Positions 8,693 through 17,704 of a DNA stretch of 64,000 nt are shown in pieces. This DNA comes from Sulfurimicrobium sp. (GTDB lineage Bacteria; Pseudomonadota; Gammaproteobacteria; Burkholderiales; Sulfuricellaceae), in assembly GCA_030652035.1 (NCBI GenBank), contig JAUSBJ010000023.1, positions 1 to 64,000 of the forward strand. The letters are read 5' to 3'. Within the stretch, counting starts at the first letter, position 1. Every line of letters starts with the position of its first letter. The notes under the pieces are model-generated. The model did not search any database. It worked only from the letters and a program-made list of their open reading frames with translations, and was not told where the DNA came from. Position numbers and translations under genes: made by a program.

Positions 8693-9049
8693 CATTACCC
8701 CTCGTATTGGCAATCACGGCGATGGTGATACTTTAGCGCATGAAAAATGACACAAAAATCAGTAATTGCACTGATTTTCTGCTGAGGGGAACTGTAGTTT
8801 GGTGGCGAGAGCGTGTTTGCCGGATGAGTGGATCGCCTGACCGAAAAATACGGTGTAATGCGTAGAAATGAATACATTGATCTGCCTAGATAATTGTTAC
8901 ACCCGTAGTGTTAAGGTGAGACATTACCTGGACGGCGAACAGTCCATGGCACGGCCATAAGCGCTGGCCGGTATGTTGCTGGTCAAGTGCAAATCAACAG
9001 TTGAAACTGCCGTCCCAGCCATTATTTTTGGGATAAATTGGAGTCAGTC
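8693..9049. other. Intergenic region between the small Cys-rich genes and the NarL-type regulator
   Basis: About 350 bp with divergent transcription on its two sides and no ORF of substance. AT-rich tracts around 8740-8900 suit promoters for both directions. No specific operator was identified. Confidence 0.5.
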
Positions 9050-9706
9050 ATGCCTGAAAAAAAGCGCATTCTCATTGTTGAAGATCATACCTTGCTCCGG
9101 GCCGGTCTTCGGGCATTGTTGACCCAGGAGCCGGATGTCGAGATTGCTGGTGAAGCGAGCAATGGACGTGACGCAGTCCAGTCGATCGGGACGCTGCGCC
9201 CGCATCTTGTGCTGATGGACCTTTCCATGCCGGGCATGAATGGCATCGAGGCCATACGCGATATCAAGCGGCGTTACCCGGAGACCCGTGTGCTGGTGCT
9301 TACCATTCACAAGGCAGATGAGTACATCCACGAAAGCCTGCGCGCCGGTGCCGACGGCTATCTCCTCAAGGATGCCACGCATGATGAATTGCGCGTGGCA
9401 ATCCGCAGCGTGCTGAGTGGCAAGCCCTACCTGAGCCCCGATATCGCGGGCAAGATTATTAACGGTTACCTGGGGGCCGGAAATCCCCCTGGCCCTTCCT
9501 GCGCCTGGGATTCGCTTACCCACCGCGAGCGGGAAGTGCTGAAGCTGGTGGCCGAAGGACATCCCAACAAGTACATCGCCGAATACTTCAACCTGAGCGT
9601 CAAAACGGTCGAAAAACACCGCTCCAACCTGATGAAGAAGCTCGACCTGCACAATGCGGCTTCGCTGACCGCCTATGCGATAGAAAAGGGGCTGCTCGCG
9701 TCTTAG
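9050..9706 (+). CDS. NarL-family response regulator
   Basis: A 218-residue regulator. The receiver (1-120) has VEDHTLLRAGLRALL, phosphoacceptor Asp57 in LVLMDLSMPGMNG and the switch Lys in YLLKDAT. The C-terminal LuxR HTH (about 150-210) has LTHREREVLKLVAEG and SVKTVEKHRSNLMKKL. The ATG at 9050 follows TTGGAGTC. It has no adjacent kinase. The HisKA_3 kinase 2.5 kb upstream is of the class that phosphorylates such regulators, so the two may be a pair split by intervening genes. Confidence 0.9.
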   Translation: MPEKKRILIVEDHTLLRAGLRALLTQEPDVEIAGEASNGRDAVQSIGTLRPHLVLMDLSMPGMNGIEAIRDIKRRYPETRVLVLTIHKADEYIHESLRAGADGYLLKDATHDELRVAIRSVLSGKPYLSPDIAGKIINGYLGAGNPPGPSCAWDSLTHREREVLKLVAEGHPNKYIAEYFNLSVKTVEKHRSNLMKKLDLHNAASLTAYAIEKGLLAS

Positions 9707-9793
9707 CTTAGAGCGCGGCTCCAAGGGGTGGTTTGCGCTTTACTCCAGCGCTTGCTCCCGCGGCTCGGTAATGCCCGGGCTGGATAGCGGGCC

Positions 9794-10162
9794 CTAGTCA
9801 TTGCAACCATAATAGACTGCGCAGCCAACGTTTCCATCCCAGCCTTCCGGGTGGGTTGAGTCAATGACGCTCCTGGCCAGAGCAATCTCGCCGGGCGTAC
9901 CATGCGCCACGAGGAGCAGCCGGTCGACTTCCAGTTCGTCCTCGTAATTAGGGATGTTCTCCCTGGGAATGCAGCTTAATTGGTCAGTGCCGAGATCGCT
10001 CAATCCGCGCACTACCGCAGTCCCTGTCAGGGATGGGTCTTCATCCCTGGCGACGATAAAAAGCTTGCGCATGTCGAACCCCGAGTTTTCGAGTTTCTTG
10101 ACGGTGGCCTTGGCCAGCTTGTGGTTTGCATAGGTGGCAACAATAGAGTTATGTTGAGACAT
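9794..10162 (-). CDS. YflT-like small stress protein (general stress protein 17M-type domain)
   Basis: A 122-residue protein with a ferredoxin-like start (SIVATYANHKLAKATVKKLENSGFDMRKLFIVAR), as in proteins annotated as heat-induced stress protein YflT domain or signal-transduction histidine kinase-like. The usual central glycine-rich membrane hairpin is absent, so it should be soluble. Translation signals are excellent (AAGGAG, eight bases before ATG). The role is unknown. It is next to another small single-gene protein, which suggests a stress-response neighbourhood. Confidence 0.55.
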   Translation of the reverse strand: MSQHNSIVATYANHKLAKATVKKLENSGFDMRKLFIVARDEDPSLTGTAVVRGLSDLGTDQLSCIPRENIPNYEDELEVDRLLLVAHGTPGEIALARSVIDSTHPEGWDGNVGCAVYYGCND

Positions 10163-10236
10163 GATTGAATCTCCTTGGCGGCAAGTACCGCTCTGAATGA
10201 TTTATCCGGCCCAAAGAAACGCCCTGTAGTTTGGCG

Positions 10237-10653
10237 CTAAGTCAGTTTGCTGGTCCAGTCGTCCAGAACCACACAGGCCTCCTTGCTGGGGTCGTGCGGG
10301 TCGCGCAACGCATTGATCTGGCACAGATACTCGTTGCCGTGCTGGTCATGCAGGTTGATATACGGGCTGGGGCCGTATGGCTCGAAGGCGCTGGAATCCG
10401 CAAAGATGAAATCGAATTCGCCGTTTACGTCTCCTTCAAGCTTGCCGCCATGGCTTTCCCCGTAATCGTGCCAGCGTGTATTGACGTCGGCGCCCTCGAT
10501 CGCGGGGGACATGCGCGCGCCCTGCTTATCGTGCCAGGCGACCATGACCGGATCGATGATGTTAGGGTCCTTGTCGGCAAAAGTAGCGGCTAATCCGCTT
10601 GCCATCTTGTAGTCCAGATTCATGCCTGAATAGTTGATGTGAGCTGCTTTCAT
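10237..10653 (-). CDS. Conserved hypothetical protein, possibly AF1514/DUF5619-like
   Basis: A 138-residue acidic soluble protein starting MKAAHINYSGMNLDYKMASG. The start at 10653 is set by GGAGATAAAA directly upstream; the longer open frame upstream has no ribosome site. The opening motif recalls the AF1514-type family, but I am not sure of that link. The rest (VAWHDKQGARMSPAIEG, GEFDFIFADSSAFEPYGPSPYINLHD) shows no catalytic signature. It lacks a signal peptide and membrane helices. Confidence 0.5.
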   Translation of the reverse strand: MKAAHINYSGMNLDYKMASGLAATFADKDPNIIDPVMVAWHDKQGARMSPAIEGADVNTRWHDYGESHGGKLEGDVNGEFDFIFADSSAFEPYGPSPYINLHDQHGNEYLCQINALRDPHDPSKEACVVLDDWTSKLT

Positions 10654-11122
10654 TTTTATCTCCTTCCATAGTGGGAATGGCGCTGTGTGCCGAGTGAGTG
10701 AAAAGCCTTTGCGCCCCATGGGAACGGGTTTATTACTCATGACTATTTGAAACCGTCAAAAGGATTGCCTATGCTTAGGCTACCAATATAGCGTGATTGT
10801 TGATAAAAACAATCAGGTATTATGCGTAGATTATAATATCGCCAAAGACGTAATTTAGGCCCGGATTGTTATAAGGCGGCGCTTTTCACCCCGCGTCCAA
10901 ATGAATAATCTTGGTTAATGAGAAGGGTTTTTTCCGGGTAACGTATTGTTTACAAAAAATACAGGCTGAAAGAGTAGTATTGAGAAATCAGGGTTGAACT
11001 AATTGGAATGGATGTCTGGAAATCCTGCCGCAGCGGCCCTGTGTATTCGCATGACGTTTGCCGTAAAATGGAGCGAAATTTGAAATTCATGCGTTATGGC
11101 GCAATTGTCTGGATTATGAAAC
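10654..11122. other. AT-rich divergent intergenic region
   Basis: About 470 bp between divergent genes, clearly more AT-rich than its surroundings around 10780-10990. It probably holds both promoters. No gene or known RNA motif was recognised. Confidence 0.5.
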
Positions 11123-13501
11123 ATGTCAATTGACAAACAAGCCATCTTCGAAAGAACCCCCAAAGGCATCCTGGAAACCAAGGGGCGCTGGGGTATTTTT
11201 GCCAATAACACGCAAAAAATACTGGCGTTGATAGATGGGGTTTCCACGCTTGAGCAGCTGTTGTCTGCATCCGGGATGAAGGAAAAGAAATTCCTGAGTG
11301 AAGTGGAAGGTCTGTTGCGGGACAGGCTGATTCGCGAATCCTGGACCCCCAACAATGCCCAGTTCACCATCAATGCGGCTCCCCACTCACGCCAGGGTAT
11401 TCACGTAACTGTCGAGAATACCCAGGTATTTTTTGAGGCATTGGCGAAGCAGAAATCCCGCGAAAAAGAACATGCAGAAGAAGATTTGCAGTCATTTGAC
11501 GAGGTTGAGGAAAAACTGCGCAGGGAGTCCGAACAGTTGGCTCGAAGGGCAGAGGCAGACCGTCAATTGCAGATTGAGACAAAAGTAAGAGAGGACGCAG
11601 AGCGCAAGGGGAAAGAGGAGGCGGAGCGGAAGGCCCGCGCCGAGGCGCAACGCAAGGCGCAGGAGGAAGAGAAGCAGCGCATCCGTGAAGAGGCGGAACG
11701 CAGTGCAAAAGAGGAAGCGGAGCGTCAAGAGCGCGATGCAAGGCTTGCAAAGAGATTAGAGGCACGCGAAAAAGAAAAGCAGCAAGCACTGGAAGAGACG
11801 CAACGCATCGCCCGGGAGGAAGCTGAACGCATCGCCCGCGAGGAAGCGGAACGCAAGGCTCGGGAAGAGGCTGAGCAGCGTGCCCGCGAGGAAGCCGAGC
11901 GCCTGACACGGGAAGAGGCTGAACGCCTGGCGCAGGAAGCAGCCGCCCGCAAGGCGCAAGAGGAAGCGGAACGCCTTGCACGAGAGGAAGCGGAACGCAA
12001 GGCTCGGGAAGAAGCGGAACGCAAGGCTCGGGAAGAAGCCGAGCAGCGTGCCCGCGAGGAAGCCGAGCGCCTGGCCCGGGAAGAGGCTAAGCGCTTGGCG
12101 CAGGAAGCAGCCGCCCGCAAGGCGCAAGAGGAAGCTGAACGCATCGCACGGGAGGAAGCGGAACGCAAGGCCATGGAAAAAGCGGAGCGCGAAGCCAGCA
12201 TTCACGCCGTGCGTTCATTCCCCGAGGAAGAAGACAGCCGGGAGTACGTGGAAGCCGAGCCCGGTGAGCGAGCCGCCAAAGCCCTGCGCATGCTCAAATG
12301 GGGTGCGGCAGGCCTTGTGGCGCTGCTGGTCATAGGCCTGACGGGCGCCCATTTCGTCTCCCTTTCCGCCACCCAGAAGCGGCTCGAAACGCTGGTAAGC
12401 GCAAGGCTGGGCGAGCCGGTGAAAATGCACTCGCTGCATATAGCACTCTTTCCCTCTCCCTATCTCAAGCTCAGGCAGGTTGAAATCGGCCCGCAGGCCG
12501 CGATTCGCATTGCGGATGCGCGCATCTATGCGGGATGGGGAACCTTGCTTGGCGATGGCCGCCAGGTCGAACGCATCGAACTGGAAAAAATCGATTTGGC
12601 AGCGGGGGCGCTGGAAGGCATGGCAGGCTGGCCCGCAAGGAGCGTGCAGCAGCAACCGGCCTACCAGATCGGGCCGATATCCTTCAGTGGCGCAAACATT
12701 GCGCCTGGCGAGGGCGCGCCTCCGCCATTCAAGGGTGAATTCGTTTTTTCGAATTCGGGACGCATTGAGAAGGCCTGGCTGGGCAGTGAGGATGGCGCGC
12801 TGAGAGCGGATTTTTCACCTGCAGCGGAGGGCCTTTCGATCTCGCTCAACGCACGCGACATCATTCCCTTGAGCTTCCTGCCGGTCCGAATCGACACGCT
12901 GCAGGCAGCAGGGACGGTGAGCGGCGGGCAAATCCGCTTTGCCGGACTGAACGGCACCAGCCACGGCGGGAAAGTGAGCGGATCGCTGCTCCTGTCCTGG
13001 GCTCAGGGCTGGTCGGCAACGGGGGAGGTGCGAATTGCGGGGGCAAACATTGCGCCGCATTCCGCTGCGTCAGAAACCCTCTCCGTTTCCGGCAAGCTCG
13101 ATGCGGCGCTATCCTTCATTCAGCAGGCGAACATTCCGGAAAATCTCTTCCGCTCTCCGTTGCTGACTGGCACAGCAACGCTGCGGGCGGGGAAGGTGGC
13201 CGGGTTCGATCTGCCTGCAGCCCTTCACTATGATGTCGAAGCGATTTACAGCGCTTACACCGCCTTCGATACCTGGTCGTTCAAGCTTGAACCGCTTGGC
13301 GACAAGCAGGCATACAAGGCGATCCGCATGGCCGGGCCTGACCTGCAGCTAGAAGGGCGGGCCGAGGTTTCCGGCAAGGGGGCGATATCCGGAGCGGTAA
13401 AGCTGCAGGCGGAAACCAGGAAGAAGACGGTGCGCGGCAACTACAACCTGGGTGGAACGCTTGAACGCCCAACTATTCTCCGTGCCGCGTTGTCAAAGTA
13501 A
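11123..13501 (+). CDS. Chimeric coiled-coil membrane protein with AsmA-like C-terminus
   Basis: A 792-residue protein with three parts. Residues 1-90 form a small helical domain (GILETKGRWGIFANNTQKILALIDGVSTLEQLL). Residues about 110-375 are a very long charged coiled coil made of EEAERKAR-type units, with an exact 168-bp-offset duplication in the DNA. A membrane helix follows at about 392-412. The remainder (about 415-792) resembles the AsmA/TamB class of periplasmic envelope proteins (LETLVSARLGEPVKMHSLHI, LERPTILRAALSK). The topology should put the coiled coil in the cytoplasm and the AsmA part in the periplasm. It lies 4 bp upstream of the slp-like gene. AsmA-type proteins are linked to lipid or outer-membrane homeostasis; this architecture is not one I know. 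Confidence 0.7.
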   Translation: MSIDKQAIFERTPKGILETKGRWGIFANNTQKILALIDGVSTLEQLLSASGMKEKKFLSEVEGLLRDRLIRESWTPNNAQFTINAAPHSRQGIHVTVENTQVFFEALAKQKSREKEHAEEDLQSFDEVEEKLRRESEQLARRAEADRQLQIETKVREDAERKGKEEAERKARAEAQRKAQEEEKQRIREEAERSAKEEAERQERDARLAKRLEAREKEKQQALEETQRIAREEAERIAREEAERKAREEAEQRAREEAERLTREEAERLAQEAAARKAQEEAERLAREEAERKAREEAERKAREEAEQRAREEAERLAREEAKRLAQEAAARKAQEEAERIAREEAERKAMEKAEREASIHAVRSFPEEEDSREYVEAEPGERAAKALRMLKWGAAGLVALLVIGLTGAHFVSLSATQKRLETLVSARLGEPVKMHSLHIALFPSPYLKLRQVEIGPQAAIRIADARIYAGWGTLLGDGRQVERIELEKIDLAAGALEGMAGWPARSVQQQPAYQIGPISFSGANIAPGEGAPPPFKGEFVFSNSGRIEKAWLGSEDGALRADFSPAAEGLSISLNARDIIPLSFLPVRIDTLQAAGTVSGGQIRFAGLNGTSHGGKVSGSLLLSWAQGWSATGEVRIAGANIAPHSAASETLSVSGKLDAALSFIQQANIPENLFRSPLLTGTATLRAGKVAGFDLPAALHYDVEAIYSAYTAFDTWSFKLEPLGDKQAYKAIRMAGPDLQLEGRAEVSGKGAISGAVKLQAETRKKTVRGNYNLGGTLERPTILRAALSK
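11815..12180 (+). repeat. Internal tandem coiled-coil repeat DNA
   Basis: Repeated GAGGAAGC(G/C)GA(A/G)CGC units encode EEAER. A block at 11881-11968 recurs almost exactly at 12049-12136 (offset 168 bp, 56 codons). Such repeats are prone to length change by slippage. Confidence 0.8.
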
Positions 13502-13505
13502 GCAT

Positions 13506-14039
13506 ATGAAAATCAGCCCAACTCTTCCCGCACTCGTGGCCGCCTCCTTCCTTGCTGGCTGCGCCGTTACCCCCTTGCCCAGAACGGACAGCCCCATCGT
13601 GGCGCTGGCCCCCGACGAAGCACGGAAAAGCGGGCAAACCGGGGCGAAAGTGCGCTGGGGCGGCGTGATCGTCAAGACCTCGCCCGAGCTGGCGCAAACT
13701 TGTTTCGAGATTTCCAGCCGGCCGCTGGATGAGGAAGGCGAACCGCTGCAAACCGACCGCACCTTTGGCCGCTTCATGGCCTGCGCCAAGGGGTTTTACG
13801 AGCCATCTGTCTATGCCGCCGACAGGAAACTTACCGTGGTCGGAACCTTGGCGCCTGCCGTGGCGGGGAAGGTTGGTGAACATGAATACCGCTATCCCAT
13901 GGTCAAGGTCGAAGCCTTGCACCTCTGGCCTGTTCTTGGGCCTTCCTCAGCGCCGATGTACTTTTACGACCCATTCTGGAATTTACGTTCCCCCCTGCGT
14001 TATCCATACCCTTATCCTTACCCGTTCCGCTACCGCTAA
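13506..14039 (+). CDS. Slp-family outer-membrane lipoprotein
   Basis: A 177-residue lipoprotein. The signal peptide ends in the lipobox FLAGC, so Cys21 would be lipidated. The body matches the Slp (starvation-inducible) family, with VRWGGVIVKTSP...CFEISSRPLDEEGEP and FGRFMACAKGFYEP. The C-terminus is unusual in ending with a Pro/Tyr run (RYPYPYPYPFRYR). The ATG at 13506 is chosen because it gives a complete signal peptide; the open frame upstream overlaps the preceding gene. Probably co-transcribed with the AsmA-like gene, both acting in the cell envelope. Confidence 0.85.
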   Translation: MKISPTLPALVAASFLAGCAVTPLPRTDSPIVALAPDEARKSGQTGAKVRWGGVIVKTSPELAQTCFEISSRPLDEEGEPLQTDRTFGRFMACAKGFYEPSVYAADRKLTVVGTLAPAVAGKVGEHEYRYPMVKVEALHLWPVLGPSSAPMYFYDPFWNLRSPLRYPYPYPYPFRYR

Positions 14040-14078
14040 GCGTACAAGACGAACTTCTGGAACTGACAAAGAGCAAAC

Positions 14079-14942
14079 ATGCGTCTGGGTAACAATCGCG
14101 CAAGCAACAACGTGGAAGACCGCCGTGGAGGACTTGGCGGTATTGGCGGCGGGCGGCTCGGCATCGGCACCATCGTGCTGGTGATGGTGGCGAGCTATTT
14201 CCTGGGGATCGACCCTTCGGCCCTGCTGGGTTTTGTCTCGCAATCCCCGCTTCAGACTGAACAATCCGCGCCAGCCCATCGCCCACCTGCGGACGATGCA
14301 ATGGCGCAATTCGTGTCGAAAATTCTGGCCGATACCGAGGATGCCTGGCATGCCGAGTTCAGGGCGATGGGCAAGGAATACCAGGAGCCGAAACTGGTGC
14401 TGTTCACCGGCTCGACACCCACCGCCTGCGGCACCGGGGATGCGGCCATGGGCCCGTTCTACTGCCCGCTGGACCGCAAGGTGTATATCGATCTCGCCTT
14501 CTACCGCGACCTCAAGGAACGTTTCCATGCCCCCGGCGAATTCGCCGAGGCCTATGTCATCGCCCATGAAGTCGGCCACCATGTGCAGCATCTGCTCGGC
14601 ATCTCCGACAAGGTGCGCGCCGCCCAGCAAAATGCTGGCAGCAAGGCGCAGGTGAATGCCCTGTCGGTGCGGCTGGAGCTGCAGGCAGACTGCTTCGCCG
14701 GCGTATGGGGCAACCGGGCGGACAGCATGAGAAACATGCTCGAACCCGGAGAAATCGAGCAGGCTCTGACCGCCGCTTCAGCGATCGGCGACGACCGCCT
14801 GCAGAAGCAGGCACAGGGCTACGCGGTGCCGGAAACTTTCACCCATGGCTCTTCGCAGCAGCGCGTGCAGTGGTTCAGGCGCGGCATGGAGAGCGGCGAT
14901 CCAAAACAGTGCAACACCTTCAAGACGCGAAATTTGTCCTGA
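14079..14942 (+). CDS. ypfJ: YpfJ-family neutral zinc metallopeptidase
   Basis: A 287-residue protein. It has a Gly/Arg-rich cytoplasmic start, one membrane anchor (about 28-47), then a peptidase domain with the zincin motif HEVGHHVQ and a downstream LELQADCFAGVWG that supplies the third zinc ligand region. The size and the opening MRLGNNRASNNVEDRRG match the YpfJ/KPN_02809 family. The catalytic part should face the periplasm. The substrate is unknown. It sits 40 bp after the Slp-like gene, possibly in one envelope operon. Confidence 0.88.
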   Translation: MRLGNNRASNNVEDRRGGLGGIGGGRLGIGTIVLVMVASYFLGIDPSALLGFVSQSPLQTEQSAPAHRPPADDAMAQFVSKILADTEDAWHAEFRAMGKEYQEPKLVLFTGSTPTACGTGDAAMGPFYCPLDRKVYIDLAFYRDLKERFHAPGEFAEAYVIAHEVGHHVQHLLGISDKVRAAQQNAGSKAQVNALSVRLELQADCFAGVWGNRADSMRNMLEPGEIEQALTAASAIGDDRLQKQAQGYAVPETFTHGSSQQRVQWFRRGMESGDPKQCNTFKTRNLS

Positions 14943-15158
14943 AATCGGCCCTTGCAGGCGCAATTACGCTCGAAATTTAACTATACCGGTCAAGTTTCAA
15001 ACCGGCACTCTGAATTTCCACACCCATATCATGGTTTTTCCGTTGCCAAAAAGCCAGGCAGGGTGTTAGCCTTTACCATGTTGTCAATATTGAGATCGCT
15101 GAATGTGATTTCGCATCACTTGGCGCGCTTATAGAGTCTTACATGCGAAGGGATTAAC

Positions 15159-15599
15159 ATGGATACACCGATTCCCTTTGAACCCGATGGCAATGTCAAC
15201 CCGACGGCCGGCAATCAATATTCGTCCATATTGGCTGATGTGCTGATCATCGACGATTCACACGCTATACGCCAAGTGGTTCGAGCTGTCCTTGAAAGCA
15301 TTGGGTATCGTGCAGTGGAGGCGGAAAATGGCCGTGTTGCCTTAGCCCAACTGGCTAGCGGCCTGTTTCCTCGGCTTGTCATATGCGACATCAATATGCC
15401 GATCATGGACGGCCTCAGCTTTATCACTGCTTTCAGGAAGCTGCCTGGGCATGCACGCACGCCCGTCGTACTGCTCACCAGCGAAGCAAAAAATGGGAGC
15501 CTGCTAAAAGGGGACAATGCGGGCGCCACCGCATGGATGACAAAACCGTTCACCCCAGCGAACCTGCGCAAATTAGTGCAAGAGATCTTCAGCCAGTAG
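15159..15599 (+). CDS. Single-domain CheY-like response regulator
   Basis: A 146-residue protein: a short variable N-terminus, then one receiver domain with IIDDSHAIRQVVRAVL, phosphoacceptor Asp77 in VICDINMPIMDG, Thr/Ser in LLTSEA and Lys in MTKPF. There is no output domain, so it should act by protein contact, as CheY does at the flagellar switch or in a phosphorelay. It stands alone, with a GAAGGGA ribosome site upstream of ATG 15159. No kinase is adjacent. Confidence 0.88.
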   Translation: MDTPIPFEPDGNVNPTAGNQYSSILADVLIIDDSHAIRQVVRAVLESIGYRAVEAENGRVALAQLASGLFPRLVICDINMPIMDGLSFITAFRKLPGHARTPVVLLTSEAKNGSLLKGDNAGATAWMTKPFTPANLRKLVQEIFSQ

Positions 15600-15759
15600 C
15601 CATGCTAGAGACCGCAAATCGATAGACGCGCATGGGGAATTGCCATAACGTCACCCCAGACCAGCTTCTGCTCTTCCCCTTCGGATTGACATTATGGCCA
15701 GACCATTCTTGCGACTGGCAAAGAAAGGCGACCATGCGGCACCAGCTTCCATTTCCCGT

Positions 15760-17481
15760 TCAGGCTTCGCGCGCATGCAGCTTGTCGTAGGCCGCCAGCA
15801 GGCGCTGGTGCATGTCGCAGCCGGCCAGCATCAGGCCCGGCGCCTGCACGCCGAAGAAGCGTTCTTCCCGGCTGAGCAGGGCTTCAGCCTGCTGCAAGGC
15901 TGCTGCGCCGTAGAGTTGCAGTAGCGCCTGGCGATAGGGCGCGGGGTCGTCGAGTTTGAGCAGGGTTTCGATGCAGGCGTAAACGCGGCGGCGTTCCGCA
16001 TCGAGCTGCTCGAAGTGGCGCACCCAGTCGCAGCCTTCGCGGATCGCTTCCTCGTCGCCGATGGCCAAGGCCAGCAGGGTCTTGAGTTCGCCCACGCGCA
16101 GGTCGCTCCACAAGGTGCCGGCATCGGCTGCCAGTCCGATCAGGGCGGCGACCGGGCGCTGGTCGGCGAGATTGAGCTCGTTGAGCGTCTCCAGCAGATC
16201 GGCGCATTCGTCGTCTTCCAGCTCCGGCAGGTGCAGGATGGCTTCGCGAATGTCGTTGCCGACGCTGTTGTTCTCCCATTCCAGGTCGTCCACCGGGTAG
16301 ATCTCCGACATGCCCGGCACGATGATGCGGCAGGCATAGACCCCGAGGTGGGTGAAGTCGGCGACGTAGATGTCGTGGCCCATTTCATGGATGCGCCCGA
16401 CCAGCCAGGCGTAGTCCTCGGCGGTGGTGGCGCTGAAATTCCAGTCGCAGAATTCGAAATCTGGTGTGTCGCCGAGGAAATTCCAGCTGATGATGCCGCT
16501 CGAATCGACGAAGTGGATTTCGATGTTGGGCGCGCTGGCGATTTCATCCAGGTCGAAACCCGGCTCCGGGAAGCCTGCCAGCGCGTCCAGGGCGCGGCCT
16601 TGCAGGAGTTCGGTGAGGGCGCGTTCGAGCGCGATCTCGAAGCGCGGGTGGGCGCCGAAGCTGGAGAAGCAGCCCTGGTCTTCGGGGTGCAGCAGGGTGA
16701 CGTTCATTACCGGGAATTGCCCGCCGAGCGAGGCGTCCTTGACCAGGATGCCGAAACCGGCCGCGCGCAGGGCGCGGATGCCGGCCTCGATGCGCGGATA
16801 GCGGGCGATGATCTCTTCCGGCACATCCGGCAGGCACAGGCCTTCGCTGATGATGCGGAACTTGACATGGCGCTCGAAAATCTCCGACAGCGCCTGGGTG
16901 CGCGCTTCCGCCGGGGTGTTGCCGGCCGACATGCCGTTGCTGACGTAGAGATTGCCGATGATGTTGACCGGGAACCAGACGCTGGCCTGGTCGCGCTGGC
17001 GCTGGTAGGGCAGGGCGCAGATGCCGCGCTCGACATTGCCGGAGTTGTGCTCGACCAGGGATTCCGCATCGATGCTGTTTTCCGGATCATAGAACTGGCG
17101 CAGTTCCGGCGTCAGCAACTGCTCCGGCCACGCGCCCTCGTCGCCGGGCTGGAACCACTGTTCGTTCGGGTAATGCACGAAGCTGCGCCCGGCGACCTGC
17201 GCGCCGAGGTAGTAGTGCGTCCAGAAATAGTTGCACGACAGGCGTTCGAAAAACTCGCCCAGCGCGCTCGCCAGCGATGCCAGCCTGGTCGCGCCCTTGC
17301 CGTTGGTGAATAGCAGGGGGCAGTCGCGGTCGCGCACATGCACCGACCAGATGCCGTCTACCGGGTTGAGCCAGGAACGCTCCTCGACGTGGAAGCCGAG
17401 TCCGCCAAGTTTGGCCTGCATGGTGTTGATGGAGGATTCGAGCGAGGCGTCCTTGCCCGCGATGAAGCTTTCTGTGTGCAT
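15760..17481 (-). CDS. ycaO: YcaO-type protein (RimO-associated)
   Basis: A 573-residue protein that matches the Escherichia coli YcaO layout and length (586 aa). The N-terminal part (FIAGKDASLESSINTMQAKLGGLGFHVEERSWLNPV) precedes the YcaO ATP-binding core with FTNGKGATRLASLASALGEFFERLS and a downstream ALSEIFERHVKF. A C-terminal helical extension is also present in E. coli YcaO. E. coli YcaO is associated with RimO-dependent beta-methylthiolation of ribosomal protein S12; YcaO domains in general activate amide backbones with ATP. No azoline-type peptide gene is nearby, so the housekeeping role is preferred. Confidence 0.9.
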   Translation of the reverse strand: MHTESFIAGKDASLESSINTMQAKLGGLGFHVEERSWLNPVDGIWSVHVRDRDCPLLFTNGKGATRLASLASALGEFFERLSCNYFWTHYYLGAQVAGRSFVHYPNEQWFQPGDEGAWPEQLLTPELRQFYDPENSIDAESLVEHNSGNVERGICALPYQRQRDQASVWFPVNIIGNLYVSNGMSAGNTPAEARTQALSEIFERHVKFRIISEGLCLPDVPEEIIARYPRIEAGIRALRAAGFGILVKDASLGGQFPVMNVTLLHPEDQGCFSSFGAHPRFEIALERALTELLQGRALDALAGFPEPGFDLDEIASAPNIEIHFVDSSGIISWNFLGDTPDFEFCDWNFSATTAEDYAWLVGRIHEMGHDIYVADFTHLGVYACRIIVPGMSEIYPVDDLEWENNSVGNDIREAILHLPELEDDECADLLETLNELNLADQRPVAALIGLAADAGTLWSDLRVGELKTLLALAIGDEEAIREGCDWVRHFEQLDAERRRVYACIETLLKLDDPAPYRQALLQLYGAAALQQAEALLSREERFFGVQAPGLMLAGCDMHQRLLAAYDKLHAREA

Positions 17482-17529
17482 GTCATGTCCTGTAGGGTGC
17501 TGCTGTTTGTTTAATCAGAAAAAGCGTTT

Positions 17530-17688
17530 GAACCGCAAAGGGCGCAATGGAACGCAAAGGAATTAAAAAGCATGCCTGGGCGGCTTGCATTGATTCACCA
17601 CTGGGTGGGCCCGCCCAGGTTTGTTAACCCATCGTTTTTCCAGAAGGTGCTTGCATTTCCTTTGCGAACCTTCGCGTCCTTTGCGGTG
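17530..17688. repeat. MITE-like nested inverted repeat
   Basis: The outer arms at about 17530-17563 and 17656-17688 are imperfect inverted copies built on ACCGCAAAGG and CGCAAAGGA. Inner arms CCTGGGCGG (17575-17583) and CCGCCCAGG (17611-17619) are perfect. The element is about 160 bp, non-coding, and fills the space between two minus-strand genes. It could fold as RNA and act as a terminator or transcript stabiliser. Confidence 0.65.
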
Positions 17689-17704
17689 AAATGCAGTTCC
17701 CGGC

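Noticed and set aside
15760-17481. YcaO gene as part of a thiazole/oxazole peptide cluster
   Set aside because: No precursor peptide, dehydrogenase or cyclodehydratase partner is nearby, and the protein matches the stand-alone E. coli YcaO in length and motifs.
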